Assembly: GCA_951213105.1 (NCBI GenBank)
Contig: OX578138.1
Span: forward strand, 93,070,914-93,134,913
Length of the DNA stretch: 64,000 bases
Direction: 5' to 3'
From: Amaurobius ferox
Lineage: Eukaryota; Arthropoda; Arachnida; Araneae; Amaurobiidae
Shown here piece by piece: positions 1 through 9,720 of this stretch (positions are counted from its first letter, which is position 1; each line of letters begins with the position of its first letter). Below the pieces are notes generated by a model that was not told the origin of the DNA, made no database searches, and was given only the letters and a program-made list of their open reading frames with translations. Position numbers and translations under genes: made by a program.

Positions 1-138
1 TCATTGACGAAACTTCAATATCTTAGAAAGAATATAAGTATTCTACTATAAGAACAACCTATTTTTTTTTCAATAAAAGTAGTAAATTTATTGCATTATA
101 TAAGGAAAGTCATGCGTTGCCCACATCAGATTTTTTTT
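1..138 (-). mobile_element. Family A dispersed element, copy A1 (cut by window edge)
   Basis: This is the 5' end of a dispersed element that recurs at 1331, 13243, 15579 and 51419. It reads on the minus strand and ends at right in the conserved CCCACATCAGATTTTT. The block GTAGTAAATTTATTGCA followed by TATATAAGGAAAGTCATG matches the other copies. No protein is encoded. The rest of the copy lies outside the window. Confidence 0.8.
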
Positions 139-1330
139 AACCTGAGTTTGAGTTCTCAAGTTTCAAACGGAGTTTCTTGCTGAGTATTTTATGTATTTTC
201 TGTGTAAGACGTAATTGTCTATAGTTGTAGTATGCTTCTTCGACTACATTTATGTATTTTGATAAAAATTTTGCAAATTATACCTCAACACTTTATTCCG
301 CATTTCTTAATTGTCAATATTTAACATGTATTTTTACCATTTAAGTAGAACAATAAAATTCTCAATCGAAGATAGTTTTCATCTTTTAAATAAATTTATA
401 TATTTATAAATTGACAAGAAAATGTTCCCGAATTTAATTGGGGATTTAAAGCAGAGAGTCATTTAAAGCAGAGAATTCATTTATTAAATTTTTACTTTCT
501 CTTGCTATAGAATATAGTATAGATAAAGTATTGTTTTCATGACGATTTTCGATTTCTAAATTTTGAATTCATTATATATTTTAGGAACTTCTGAACATGT
601 TTCGATTGTTTTTACAGTTGTGTCCGTCTGGTTGCTGTCTGTAATCTGTCATCTGTCTGAGAGAATAAAATAAAACTCGAGGAAATATTTCGAAATTTAT
701 TCGAAATTTTATATTTTCTGAGCATGGCAGCTTAAGACAAGATTTGACATAATTATCCATTAAAGAGGTTATTTATGGCCCAATGATAAAAAACTTCACA
801 ATTTCAATCATTGTAGAGAAAAATGCTGCAACAATTTTTTTCGTATTTGTGACATTATTAGCACCTCGATAAGGTACATTGTCAAACTTAGTACTAATTG
901 AAAGCTGTTTTGACCATTCCAGTCTGTTATCCTGACTTGTGTCTTCTGTCTGTGGTTGCTTTCTTTCGAGCATGATGGCTACTAAGAATATAAGTAGATG
1001 TTCACGAAATTTTTTATCCGGTTGTGTTAATAAAAGGCCTAGAATTAGATAGTATTTTTTTTTTAAATTCGAAACTTATTCGAAATTTTAAATTATCTTA
1101 CCATGGCAACGTAGACCAAATTTGACATAATCCATGCATAAAAGTGGTTATTTAAAGCTCAATGATTGTGAGACCTAACAGTTTCAATCATAGTAGTGAC
1201 AAAAAATAAGGAACTCATAATTTGTGTCCGTGACTTCATTAACCTTCTACGGGAGGGGTGGAGGGGGGATTATCCCCAATGGGATACACTGTAAAAAGTA
1301 GTAATCGAAAGATTATTTCAAGCCTTTTAA
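139..1330. repeat. Degenerate tandem repeat, about 383-bp period
   Basis: There is no gene here. Two diverged units start near 683 and 1066. Each holds TTCGAAATTTATTCGAAATT-like sequence, then CATGGCA, then ATTTGACATAAT, GGTTATTTA, a CAATGAT block and TTTCAATCAT. The unit ends resemble each other around 880-930 and 1280-1331. Bases 139-680 show nothing recognisable. The short reading frame at 773-973 lies inside the repeat and has no family signature. Confidence 0.6.
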
Positions 1331-2098
1331 AAAAATCTGATGTGGGCAGCACATGACTTTCCTTATATAATGCAATGAATTTACTACTTTGCAATTAAAA
1401 AAAAGTTATTCTTATAGTACATACTTATATTCTTTCCAAGATATTAAATTTTCTTCAATTAGTGGTCATTTTCATTGATTTAGCGCCATTTTTATCCATT
1501 TGGCGAGATTTTCGTTAATTTGGCAACATTTAAATGTCGCCAAGTTGGCAACATTCCGCTAAATTCGTCGCCAAATTTTAGCCAAGCGTTATGGAAGGAG
1601 AAATAAGTTATTTTTACGGCAGGTTAAATGAATATTGGCGTTCAAATACAAAAGTATTACTCAAAGTATCTTTTATCGTGAATGGAACGAGTTAAATTCA
1701 CGAGAATGATGTCACCACATTTATTGCATGATATTACATATGAAAAGTGAACATGTTTCTTGACAGTTAATATTTTTTTTTAATTTACGGGATTTTTTGA
1801 TAAATTTATTTGAAAAATGTGCAATATCTCGAGAACGGTTCATGCTAGCGTTCTAAAGTTTATGTCAATCGTTTTCTATGGAAAAATTACATAAGAAATG
1901 TCTATTTGCGTAACTTTATTAAAGGCTTTGATTTTTTGATGATTTTTTTTTAAATTCACTCGAAAATTTAGGGGGTCCTGAACATTCGATTGTGTTTTAA
2001 AGCAATAGGCTTCCAGTATTCACGGGTTGTTATTTTTGTACCAAATTTCTTTCGAATCTCTCCATTCGTTCGTGAGAAATCGTCTCCACAGGCTCACT

Positions 2099-2134
<36 letters not shown>

Positions 2135-2316
2135 CACTAACACACACACACACATACATTCACACACACACACACACACACACACAGACATCACCTCAAA
2201 ATTGTTTGATTCTTGATCATTGATGCTTGAAACGTGCTCTCCCGTCGAAAACTCGAATTCGAATTTTCGACCCTGTCACAATACTTTCCTTATACATTAT
2301 GTATATAAGGAAAGTA
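1331..2316 (+). mobile_element. Family A element, copy A2 (near full length)
   Basis: The 5' end is ATCTGATGTGGGCAGCACAT, in which ATGTG and CACAT can form a small hairpin. ACTTTCCTTATATAATG follows. The 3' end is a palindrome of about 34 bp at 2282-2316 (TACTTTCCTTATAC, a short loop, and its complement). A (CA)n tract lies at 2099-2187, about 95 bp before the palindrome. An imperfect palindrome built on CGAATTCGAATTTTCG sits between them. No open frame is present. The ends and the microsatellite position match the copies at 13243 and 51419, so this is one mobile unit of about 985 bp. The class is uncertain; Helentron-derived is my best guess. Confidence 0.75.
2099..2187. repeat. (CA)n microsatellite inside element A2
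   Basis: The CA dinucleotide run is interrupted by CTAACACTAACA and TACATT. Its location in the element is the same in all family A copies, so it is part of the element rather than a later addition. Confidence 0.9.
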
Positions 2317-2949
2317 AAAAGTATTAATCGAAAGATTTTTTCACGCCTTTTAAAATAAAGGGGCCTGTGCCATAACTGTAATCATTCGGAAAACCATAAA
2401 GATTTTTCAAATTTTTTCTTCAAAATTATAAAAAAAAAAAAAAAAATCCCAAGCTACTTAAAAATATATTATGTTTGGGACAACCGAGTTGAGTCGCATT
2501 TCAAATGCCAGCAATGCTGATATTGTATAAATGTATCCCTGCTGCAAATTACAGGAAACGGCGGTTACAAAGTATATTTTAAATAATCGAATATTTTCGG
2601 ATTTCTATAGAAACTTGACATCTACCGGTCTCGTTTTCTGGTTTCTCAGTTTGAGATATTTTTAATCTAGTGTAAGCCCTCTCCTTCTAAACCCCTAACA
2701 CGATGTCAATGAATAAAAACTATTAGTTTCCGTTTACAGCAGAAAATTCATTTTTAAAGATGGAACAATAAAATATATTTTCTAAGCGAGTTTAAAATGG
2801 AAAACAAATATGTTACCTTTTCCAACATACAAAAAATATTTAATTGTCCCTCTCTGATGATATAAAGTTCTTATTAATCATACAAAATAACTTCAAAATA
2901 AAATGAAGACAACCAAATTTGGCAAATTAAAATGTCTTTAACACCATTT
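2317..2949. other. Anonymous AT-rich DNA
   Basis: I see no gene, RNA or recognisable element in this stretch. It holds an A-run near 2430 and a 40-bp copy of the sequence found just before A2 (see findings). Confidence 0.6.
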
Positions 2950-2971
2950 ATGACGTACTTACAATTGCAAA

Positions 2972-3014
2972 TCCAGAGCGCTTTCAGTCGTCACTACGAC
3001 TTTCATCAGTGGCA
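2972..3014 (-). ncRNA. Hammerhead ribozyme motif of a Penelope-like element
   Basis: Minus-strand reading gives GCCA, the core CTGATGA (3009-3003), helix II AGTCGT / ACGACT around an AGTG loop, then GAAA, then GCGCTC, then TGGA. The invariant CUGAUGA and GAAA blocks are both intact. Helix I can form from CCA with TGG. Stem III is only the short self-complementary AGCGCT, as in the minimal type I hammerheads of Penelope-like elements, which are thought to work best as dimers. Cleavage would be predicted after the C at 2976. One extra A lies between CUGAUGA and helix II, and the copy at 33464 has the same extra A. Confidence 0.65.
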
Positions 3015-3375
3015 AAGTACACTGTTGAGTGACGAACACGAGTTCTTATACGCAGCCCATAACCGTTAGACAAAATTTGCGTATTGATCAATTTAAAATC
3101 GATGCATTTAAAACACATAATTTTATTATAAAATACATAAATGACAGTAGATCATAAAATACGGGTTAACCAATAAATATGTCGTCAAAAGCAAAAAATA
3201 TATACTATATATCCAGAAAAATATACAGGGGCATAACAAGCAGTGAGTCGACAATGAGACGCCATGCGAAACTGAGAATCTGAAAGGGATTGAAATTACA
3301 ATTAGAGTTGATGTAAATATAAATGAAAATATATTCATAAAGTAAAATACTACGTGGGTTGCTGCAGCAACCTAA

Positions 3376-3476
3376 GAGAAAAGTTCTTTAAGAGAATATC
3401 CCTCTTAATTAGCTACAACATGAGAAAAGTTCTTAATTAACTGCAATATGCGAAAAGTTCTTAATTAGCTGCAATA
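3376..3476. repeat. Short tandem repeat, about 33-bp units
   Basis: Three imperfect units contain GAGAAAAGTTCTTAATTA and TAGCTGCAAT. They sit at the truncated end of the Penelope-like fragment. Confidence 0.6.
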
Positions 3477-3480
3477 ACTC

Positions 3481-4285
3481 CGTAATATTTGACTTTCGTA
3501 ATATGTACAGTTCGTATAGTACTACACGTTCGTAACAGTGTACTAGTATGGAGAGAACAAGGAACACGCAACCAATTATTCAACATTGTTGAACACCACG
3601 CTTGTTATTCAGAGCAGGTCCACTTTGTATAGTAAGAATGGACTTTAAGTATTATAACCATCGAAGTTTGTCAACACACATCTAATCACGAAAAAGATAC
3701 AAGAGCAATTAAACGACAAGATATTTAAAAGCAATCAATGACTATATATAACATACATTTTAAAAACTTGTTAAATTAGAATAGTTTAAGCACATTTAAA
3801 ACGGCTCTCTAAGAAATTTTTCCATTAAAATTGACCTAGAGAGAAATAGTCCTTTTCGCTGAAATGAAAAGTTAAGGTAACGTCGGACAAAGTAAAACTA
3901 AGCATTGACTTCAGGGCCGCTATAACAACTCGTTTCACAGCTGCGACGTTGTTGGTCCCGAACATCTATGGTCTTGGTAGTGTGATGGAATATATTGTTG
4001 AAATTTTAAGAAAACCCCTCAAATTTACATGTGTTATCGCATGCCTACGTATATCATCTTAGTATTTTCCTGCGAAATTTGGGATTAATCGGTGCAAAGC
4101 CATGAGTATTGCACTACTCCGTACTTCTAAATGTGCAAAGTAGTGTACACATCCTCTAATAATTGTAACGAGGACATTGTCTATTACTTACTCTGCCTTC
4201 CATTAGAAATTAAACGAATTGAAAATCCCGACAATTGTGATCAATTATATAAAATAAGAATTATTTAGAAAACTAGATGGCTCTG
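3481..4285. other. Anonymous AT-rich DNA
   Basis: No gene, RNA or recognisable repeat was seen between the Penelope-like fragment and the GC-rich duplication. Confidence 0.5.
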
Positions 4286-4660
4286 CCCCTGATCGTTAAG
4301 CTTCGCCAACCCCCTTCGGGAGGCTTTGCCTCCTACTTGCTGCGGTCGGAGAGCTCGCTTCATACCAATCTCTCCTAAAAATTTTACTTTCAAAAATCTC
4401 TATCCCTACCTATTTTCTGGAGGTAAAAGCAAGGATTTTAAAGATCCGCAGGATCCACAGTAGGTAAAAGCAGGGTCTCCTACTCGCTGTGGTCGCAGAG
4501 CTAGCTTCATACCTAACTCTCCTAAAAATTCTACTTTCAAAAATATATTTGTATCCCTAACTAGTTTCCGCGAGAGGTAAAAGCAGGGATTGTACTTAAT
4601 TCAAGGAATCCAAAAACTGAATTCCTTTATCCTGAGCTCGCTTCGCGAGCTATTTAATGC
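4286..4660. repeat. GC-rich tandem duplication, about 146-bp period
   Basis: Two units begin near 4331 and 4477. Both carry TCCTACTYGCTG, then GGTCG.AGAGCT, then CTTCATACC, CTCTCCTAAAAATT, TACTTTCAAAAAT and GAGGTAAAAGCA. The stretch ends in a hairpin at about 4636-4653 (AGCTCGC, TTC, GCGAGCT). It is clearly richer in GC than its surroundings. There is no open frame. The origin is unknown. Confidence 0.7.
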
Positions 4661-5190
4661 CACACAAGTTTAAATCGATAAACAATTTATTTCATCGTGC
4701 TATCCTATTATTTTTCTATAAATGTATCAAATTTAATATTTTGTATGTTATAGGTTTTGCAGTATAAGACAGAGAAATCGTTAGACGTGCAGAAACGAAC
4801 GCAAAAAAAAATCACTTCAAAAGTGCATAAAAAGTACAATACATCAAAATTCACATCGAAATTAGAGAAAAGGGCTCCTTCCAGCAAAAATTCACTCATG
4901 TAGGTACCCGCCTGCAAAAAATCGTGGTCTTGGTATTGTTCGTATATCCTGGTAGCTAACTTGTATACAAATATTTTGTCTTTGATGTTGACACTAAATA
5001 TGTCTTAAACTACAATATAGTATATATCAAAAACGGTTTCTTTCAGAGTATTTCCGAAAGCTTTTTCTTCTACAAGTGTACCAAATTTTATATTTTTCTA
5101 TGCAATAGTGTTTGAGGTACGAAACAAAGAATCTCGAGAAACGAGAAATTTGTCAAACAGCGGCGACGTCAGCTACTTTAAAAAATATGT
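4661..5190. other. Anonymous AT-rich DNA
   Basis: No gene was seen. The last 45 bases (ATTTGTCAAACAGC, then GGCGACGTCAGCTAC) are echoed at 5531-5640. Confidence 0.5.
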
Positions 5191-5202
5191 ATATATATAG
5201 AA

Positions 5203-5248
<46 letters not shown>

Positions 5249-5302
5249 GTATATATATATATATATATTTATAAATATATATTTATATATATACATATAT
5301 AC

Positions 5303-5396
<94 letters not shown>

Positions 5397-5400
5397 TTAT
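5190..5400. repeat. Long (TA)n microsatellite
   Basis: About 200 bp of TA repeats have scattered interruptions such as GTATATATGTA and CATATGTG. The reading frames crossing it encode only Tyr-Ile repeats and are not genes. Confidence 0.95.
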
Positions 5401-5530
5401 TTATTTAGATGCAACTTACTGAGTTTCCACTATATATAAAATCATATTTTATATCCGAGATTATTACTTTCTCTATATACATAATACAATGTATATGGGA
5501 TTAATTGTAATACTTAATAGAACACATAAC

Positions 5531-5640
5531 ATTTGTCAAACAGCCTCGGCGGTGGCGACGGAGGCAGAGGCGGCGACAGCGTCAGAGGCAGCGGCGACAG
5601 CGGCAGAGGCAGCAGCAGCGGCTACGTCACCTACATTTTT
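5531..5640. repeat. GGC-rich minisatellite
   Basis: Units of GGCGGCGACAGC and GGCAGAGGCAGC lie between ATTTGTCAAACAGC and GGCTACGTCACCTAC. The same two borders lie close together at 5147-5180, so this looks like a second copy of that sequence with an expanded middle. Confidence 0.75.
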
Positions 5641-8165
5641 TTAATATAGAGAGATATGTTACATATGTATTAGAGGATTACGCTAGACATGTATCGATTG
5701 TGCTTCATATGGCCACGCCAATATTTGTATCCCCCCATTTTAAAATTCGTAGCTTTCTTCGGACATTAGAATAGTGTTTAGTTTGCCATAAATATGAAAC
5801 ATGTAATTATTACCAATATATTCAGACAATATTTAGAAGCCTTAGTTATGAATAGCCGATATGTAACAACCATTTGCACACTTTGACTTTTAGGATTTGT
5901 AGTTTTCTTGTCACATTCAAGTAGGGTATGGGGAGGTCTCTTAACTTGAGCTAAGCCCTCATATCTTAGTATGGCAAGGGGTATCAGTACATATTAATTA
6001 TTAACAATTACCAATAAGTCCTTATAAGACAGACTAGCGGAACACTAGATCTCTAATTTTGATAAAGTTTCTTAAATTAATAAATTCCCCTGACCATACC
6101 GTCTGTGTTTTAAGTCACTCATAAGAGTGTATGCCAGATATTTTCTGGTTTCGTGAGATGTTCATACTTAATCTAAAACTAGGCCGTTTCAATAAAGATA
6201 ATCTTTTGCATGAAAACACAATTTATTAAATATTAAAATTAATCAAATTTCTTGAGTAAGCATATTTATCAATTCTGCAATTGCTAAAATTATATTTGTC
6301 TTAATCACTTAATTTCTTTCTTAATATTCAGTAATTAATTAACATTAGCATCTTAGCTATCCATCTTAACATAAATGCAATATCAACGTATTATCAATTC
6401 AGTTCTTTACTATTATACACAATTCCTATAGTCATGCTTCCACTTTCATTTTAAATATCATTAATTCAATATAGCAGTTATCAATTTGAGAGTTAATTTT
6501 CCCTCTGTGATCCAATAATTTAATTAAAATTACAATTCCATTTATGGCTTTAGTAAATATGCTTTTTAAGAATCATAGGTATACACTCACCCCTCAAATC
6601 TAGATACTGTGTCAGTCTTTTTATCAAATTAACCACCATATGAACTCTAACTTGTAACTCACTCATAGTTCTTTAGAAAATATATAGTTCACATTCTCAT
6701 CTGGAAGTATTGCTATTCTATCTCGTTTCAATTCAAAAGTTTCTATCATTCACGATCAGTCTAATAACTTTACAATGTAGTTGGCCTTTCTTCAATCGCA
6801 AAGTTTGTTTTCATTGAGGAGCATTCGGAATTTACTCTATCAGGTTTCTCATCATAGGGTCTGGATTATCAGCATCTTTGTATTTGTCAGAATATTCTGC
6901 TTTCAGGATTTCTTTATCAGATGTGGCATTCTTGATTCGTCAGCAAAAGTTCTATGTCATTAGATAATGTAAATCGATGCATCACGCCATTGATGAATTC
7001 TGTAATCATTTAGGAAAACTGGAAATCAGATTCTTGCCAGACTTCTAATGGAGCGTTTATACAATACAAGATTGACATTCTGCTAAAACTCATTTGTGCA
7101 CAATAAGTGTTAACTCGAAGCGCTGTATTTAAGCCTTTTGCTTCGATAACTTTTTTGTTGCATAAAATCAGAAAAATAAACAGTATCTTCGTAATAATGC
7201 GAAAATATAGTTGTCAACAACATAGTTCAGTATTTGCTGCATTCTAATTCGGTAAACTGCTTCCAGTCATTATGGTAACTGCAATACTGTTCAGAACTAA
7301 TCGTCTGCACAACAGCTTACTGTGAAATCAACAGGATAAGTGTAGAGTCTCAATTGAGATAGAACTAAAAATGTAAGGTGAGGTTCGAGACGACCTCATG
7401 CCACGAAGGTTTTTCATCAAGTTTTTTTTGTACGTAGCTTATTTGCCTTGCACTTGTACAAAATCTTGCGGAAGAATATGGTAGTGCCACAGTCTACCCT
7501 TTGATCCACTTTTGCCGCTGTAACCTTCCGTCTTCGTGCCAGGCTCTGCAACAAGTGCTTCTCCCCCTCCCCTTTCTCGTGCAAAGTAGGGAAAAAGAAA
7601 AACGCGTTTTTAAAGTTGCGTTTGATGTCGCTCGTCTTTCTTGCGAAAATACCTGGAGTATTGTAAATGGTAACATCTCTCCTGCTTGATGTGTAGCATG
7701 GGAATTCAAACGACATCTTAACTTGTCTCGAGGTTTTTCTCTTTTGTCACAAAAATCCATTAAGTTGCAAAGTCCCTTAGCGACTGTACGTCCAGTATTA
7801 TATTTACACCTGAGCTGTGCCATTAATATCTTAGCATCACTCATACTAATTGGCACTTTTATGGAGGTTTCCAGGTGTGTTTCTCACCTTTCGTGCAATA
7901 CTGTTGACCTTGCTATGGGAATGCCATTGCATCTGTTTGGCCGCTCTTCTCTTTAGAGTTTCAAATCCATATTCCATATTTTAATACTTTCTCAATTTAA
8001 TATAGATTCTTAAAAATTACCATAAATACCAAAATTCTGCCAAAATATGTCCAGTATGCTTATCATACTGCGACATAATCCCCCTGGTCCACAAAAGAAA
8101 AGAAGAAAAAACTCACCCTTTGATGCGAACACACCATCCATTACTATCCCACAAATGGTAGACAA
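5641..8165. other. Anonymous AT-rich DNA with a GC-richer island at 7440-7930
   Basis: No recognisable gene is present. Between 7440 and 7930 the base composition is more balanced and minus-strand frames of 99 and 120 codons overlap (7417-7716 and 7494-7856). I recognise no domain, and the overlapping frames argue against a simple exon. It could be an old repeat or an unrecognised exon. Confidence 0.4.
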
Positions 8166-9720
8166 GTGATCCTCAAAATATACAAGTTCCACAAAGTTCA
8201 ATCTACACTCAAAATTGTAAGACAAATATTAATATCACATATTATACACCTAATCAATTCATCATTAACATCAATTCATAAAAACAAATTTCATCATCAC
8301 TATTCAATTTTCAACTTTTGTACAATTTTCATCAATTCCAATGTCATATTCGTAACACAATACATTTCAATCTTACCAATTATTCAATCTTGTTCATATC
8401 AATTTCAATACAATACTCATATCATCTTATCATATCACAATTCAATTTCAAAATTCATCACTTTTTACCATTTTTACCAATTTTCAATTTCGTAATTCAA
8501 ATTATAATTTTCTTTCTCAAGTGTCATTCTTCAATTCATTTTTTTTTTAATTTTGTGTTTGCCTTTTCATATTTAATTCATTTCCTCACTTTATTCAAAA
8601 TTCCATCTCTATTTGTTAAAATTTTAAATTCTCAAATTCTGCAAAAATTTTACTTTAACAATTTGTATCATTGATTTACTTCCTCGTTATCATATCTTTA
8701 CTATAGAGTTAAATTTTCGTCCCCTTATTTAGGCTATCTTCTCTATTATCAATGATATTTAAACGTTTATCATTGAGTTTGCTTTAGATAAAAATATTGT
8801 TTGACAATGTACATCAAGATTTTCATTCAATCATTAATATTACACAATAACTGAATTCTGAGTCACTTCTCATAAAATTATCTAGTTATTAATATTAATC
8901 TACATGTAATGTCTTGAGTTATTTTATCTATACTCATTTTAGGTTATCCTCAAACACATTTTATTTTAACTCGGCAGTTAAATTTTGAATTTTCCTCAAT
9001 TTTATTCCATTTTCACTTCATTTTCAAAATTTCTCAAACTCTTCTTTGTCGACACCACTTATCCAATCATTAAATAATCCAACTTACTTTATATACACCA
9101 TCTCTTTATCACGCATTTTATTCACAGTGCATTATTCATTATATTACAACATAACAATTGCCTATTACTTTCATCACTTTACCTTTTAATATATTATATA
9201 CATATACACTGTAACACATTATTTATACATGTTCAGATTGTCTTTTCAAATTACCTTAAGTACTCAATCATTTTCAAATTTTAGATATTATATCCATGTC
9301 ATTAAATTTTGTATATTCTTTAAGTTTGTAAGTTTTCAAGAAAAATTTTAAATTTCACCTTTATTCCAAGTTTTAATACATTGATCATTATAATTCACAT
9401 TCTCTTAATATTACCATTGTTTTTCAAGTTCTTAAATCACTTTTACCTTTGTGTCAATTTATTTCACAATTTTACCAATTCATATCCATTAGTTCAAATT
9501 TAATTTCATTCCATGTGCATCAGTTATTTTATATCAAATTTTACCATCATGTATCACAATTTATTTTAATAAGATTTACTTAATTTCTTTTAGATAGCTA
9601 TCACTGACAACTCCATTCGAATTTCAATGTATTCCAAAATGTAACAAATATCACCATGTTACCCCTAATTAAGTCAAAATTTCCAAAACAATTCCTAACC
9701 ACTATACACAATAGTAAAAC
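8166..9720. other. G-depleted, strand-asymmetric low-complexity tract
   Basis: The + strand is made almost wholly of A, T and C, with words such as TTCAATTTTCA, CATCAATTC and TTACCATT. Many 60-base rows hold 0-3 G against 9-14 C. The open frames here (for example 8166-8495 and 8318-8674) follow from the lack of TGA and TAG, not from coding. No clear tandem unit is visible. Confidence 0.7.

Larger units (their letters stand above)
2950..3480 (-). mobile_element. Penelope-like element, 3' end fragment
   Basis: This is read on the minus strand. At 3300-3380 the sequence matches the end of the endonuclease region of the larger Penelope-like copy at 36060: both carry ATTCATAAAG, then TACGTGGGTT, then GAAAAGTT. 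About 370 bp further along lies a hammerhead-like motif (2972-3014), as found in Penelope-like terminal repeats. The reverse transcriptase part is missing and the coding part is broken by stops. This is a 5'-truncated, dead copy. Confidence 0.6.

Noticed and set aside
5112..5422. Reading frames of 98 and 61 codons rich in Tyr-Ile
   Set aside because: They only translate the (TA)n microsatellite.
7494..7856. 120-codon minus-strand frame in a GC-richer island
   Set aside because: It overlaps another frame of similar length, shows no recognisable domain, and the possible splice signals give no consistent gene model. It is kept only as an annotated island.
8166..8674. Frames of 109 and 118 codons
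   Set aside because: They arise because the + strand lacks G and therefore TAG and TGA stops. The predicted sequences are Phe/Ile/His-rich and low in complexity.
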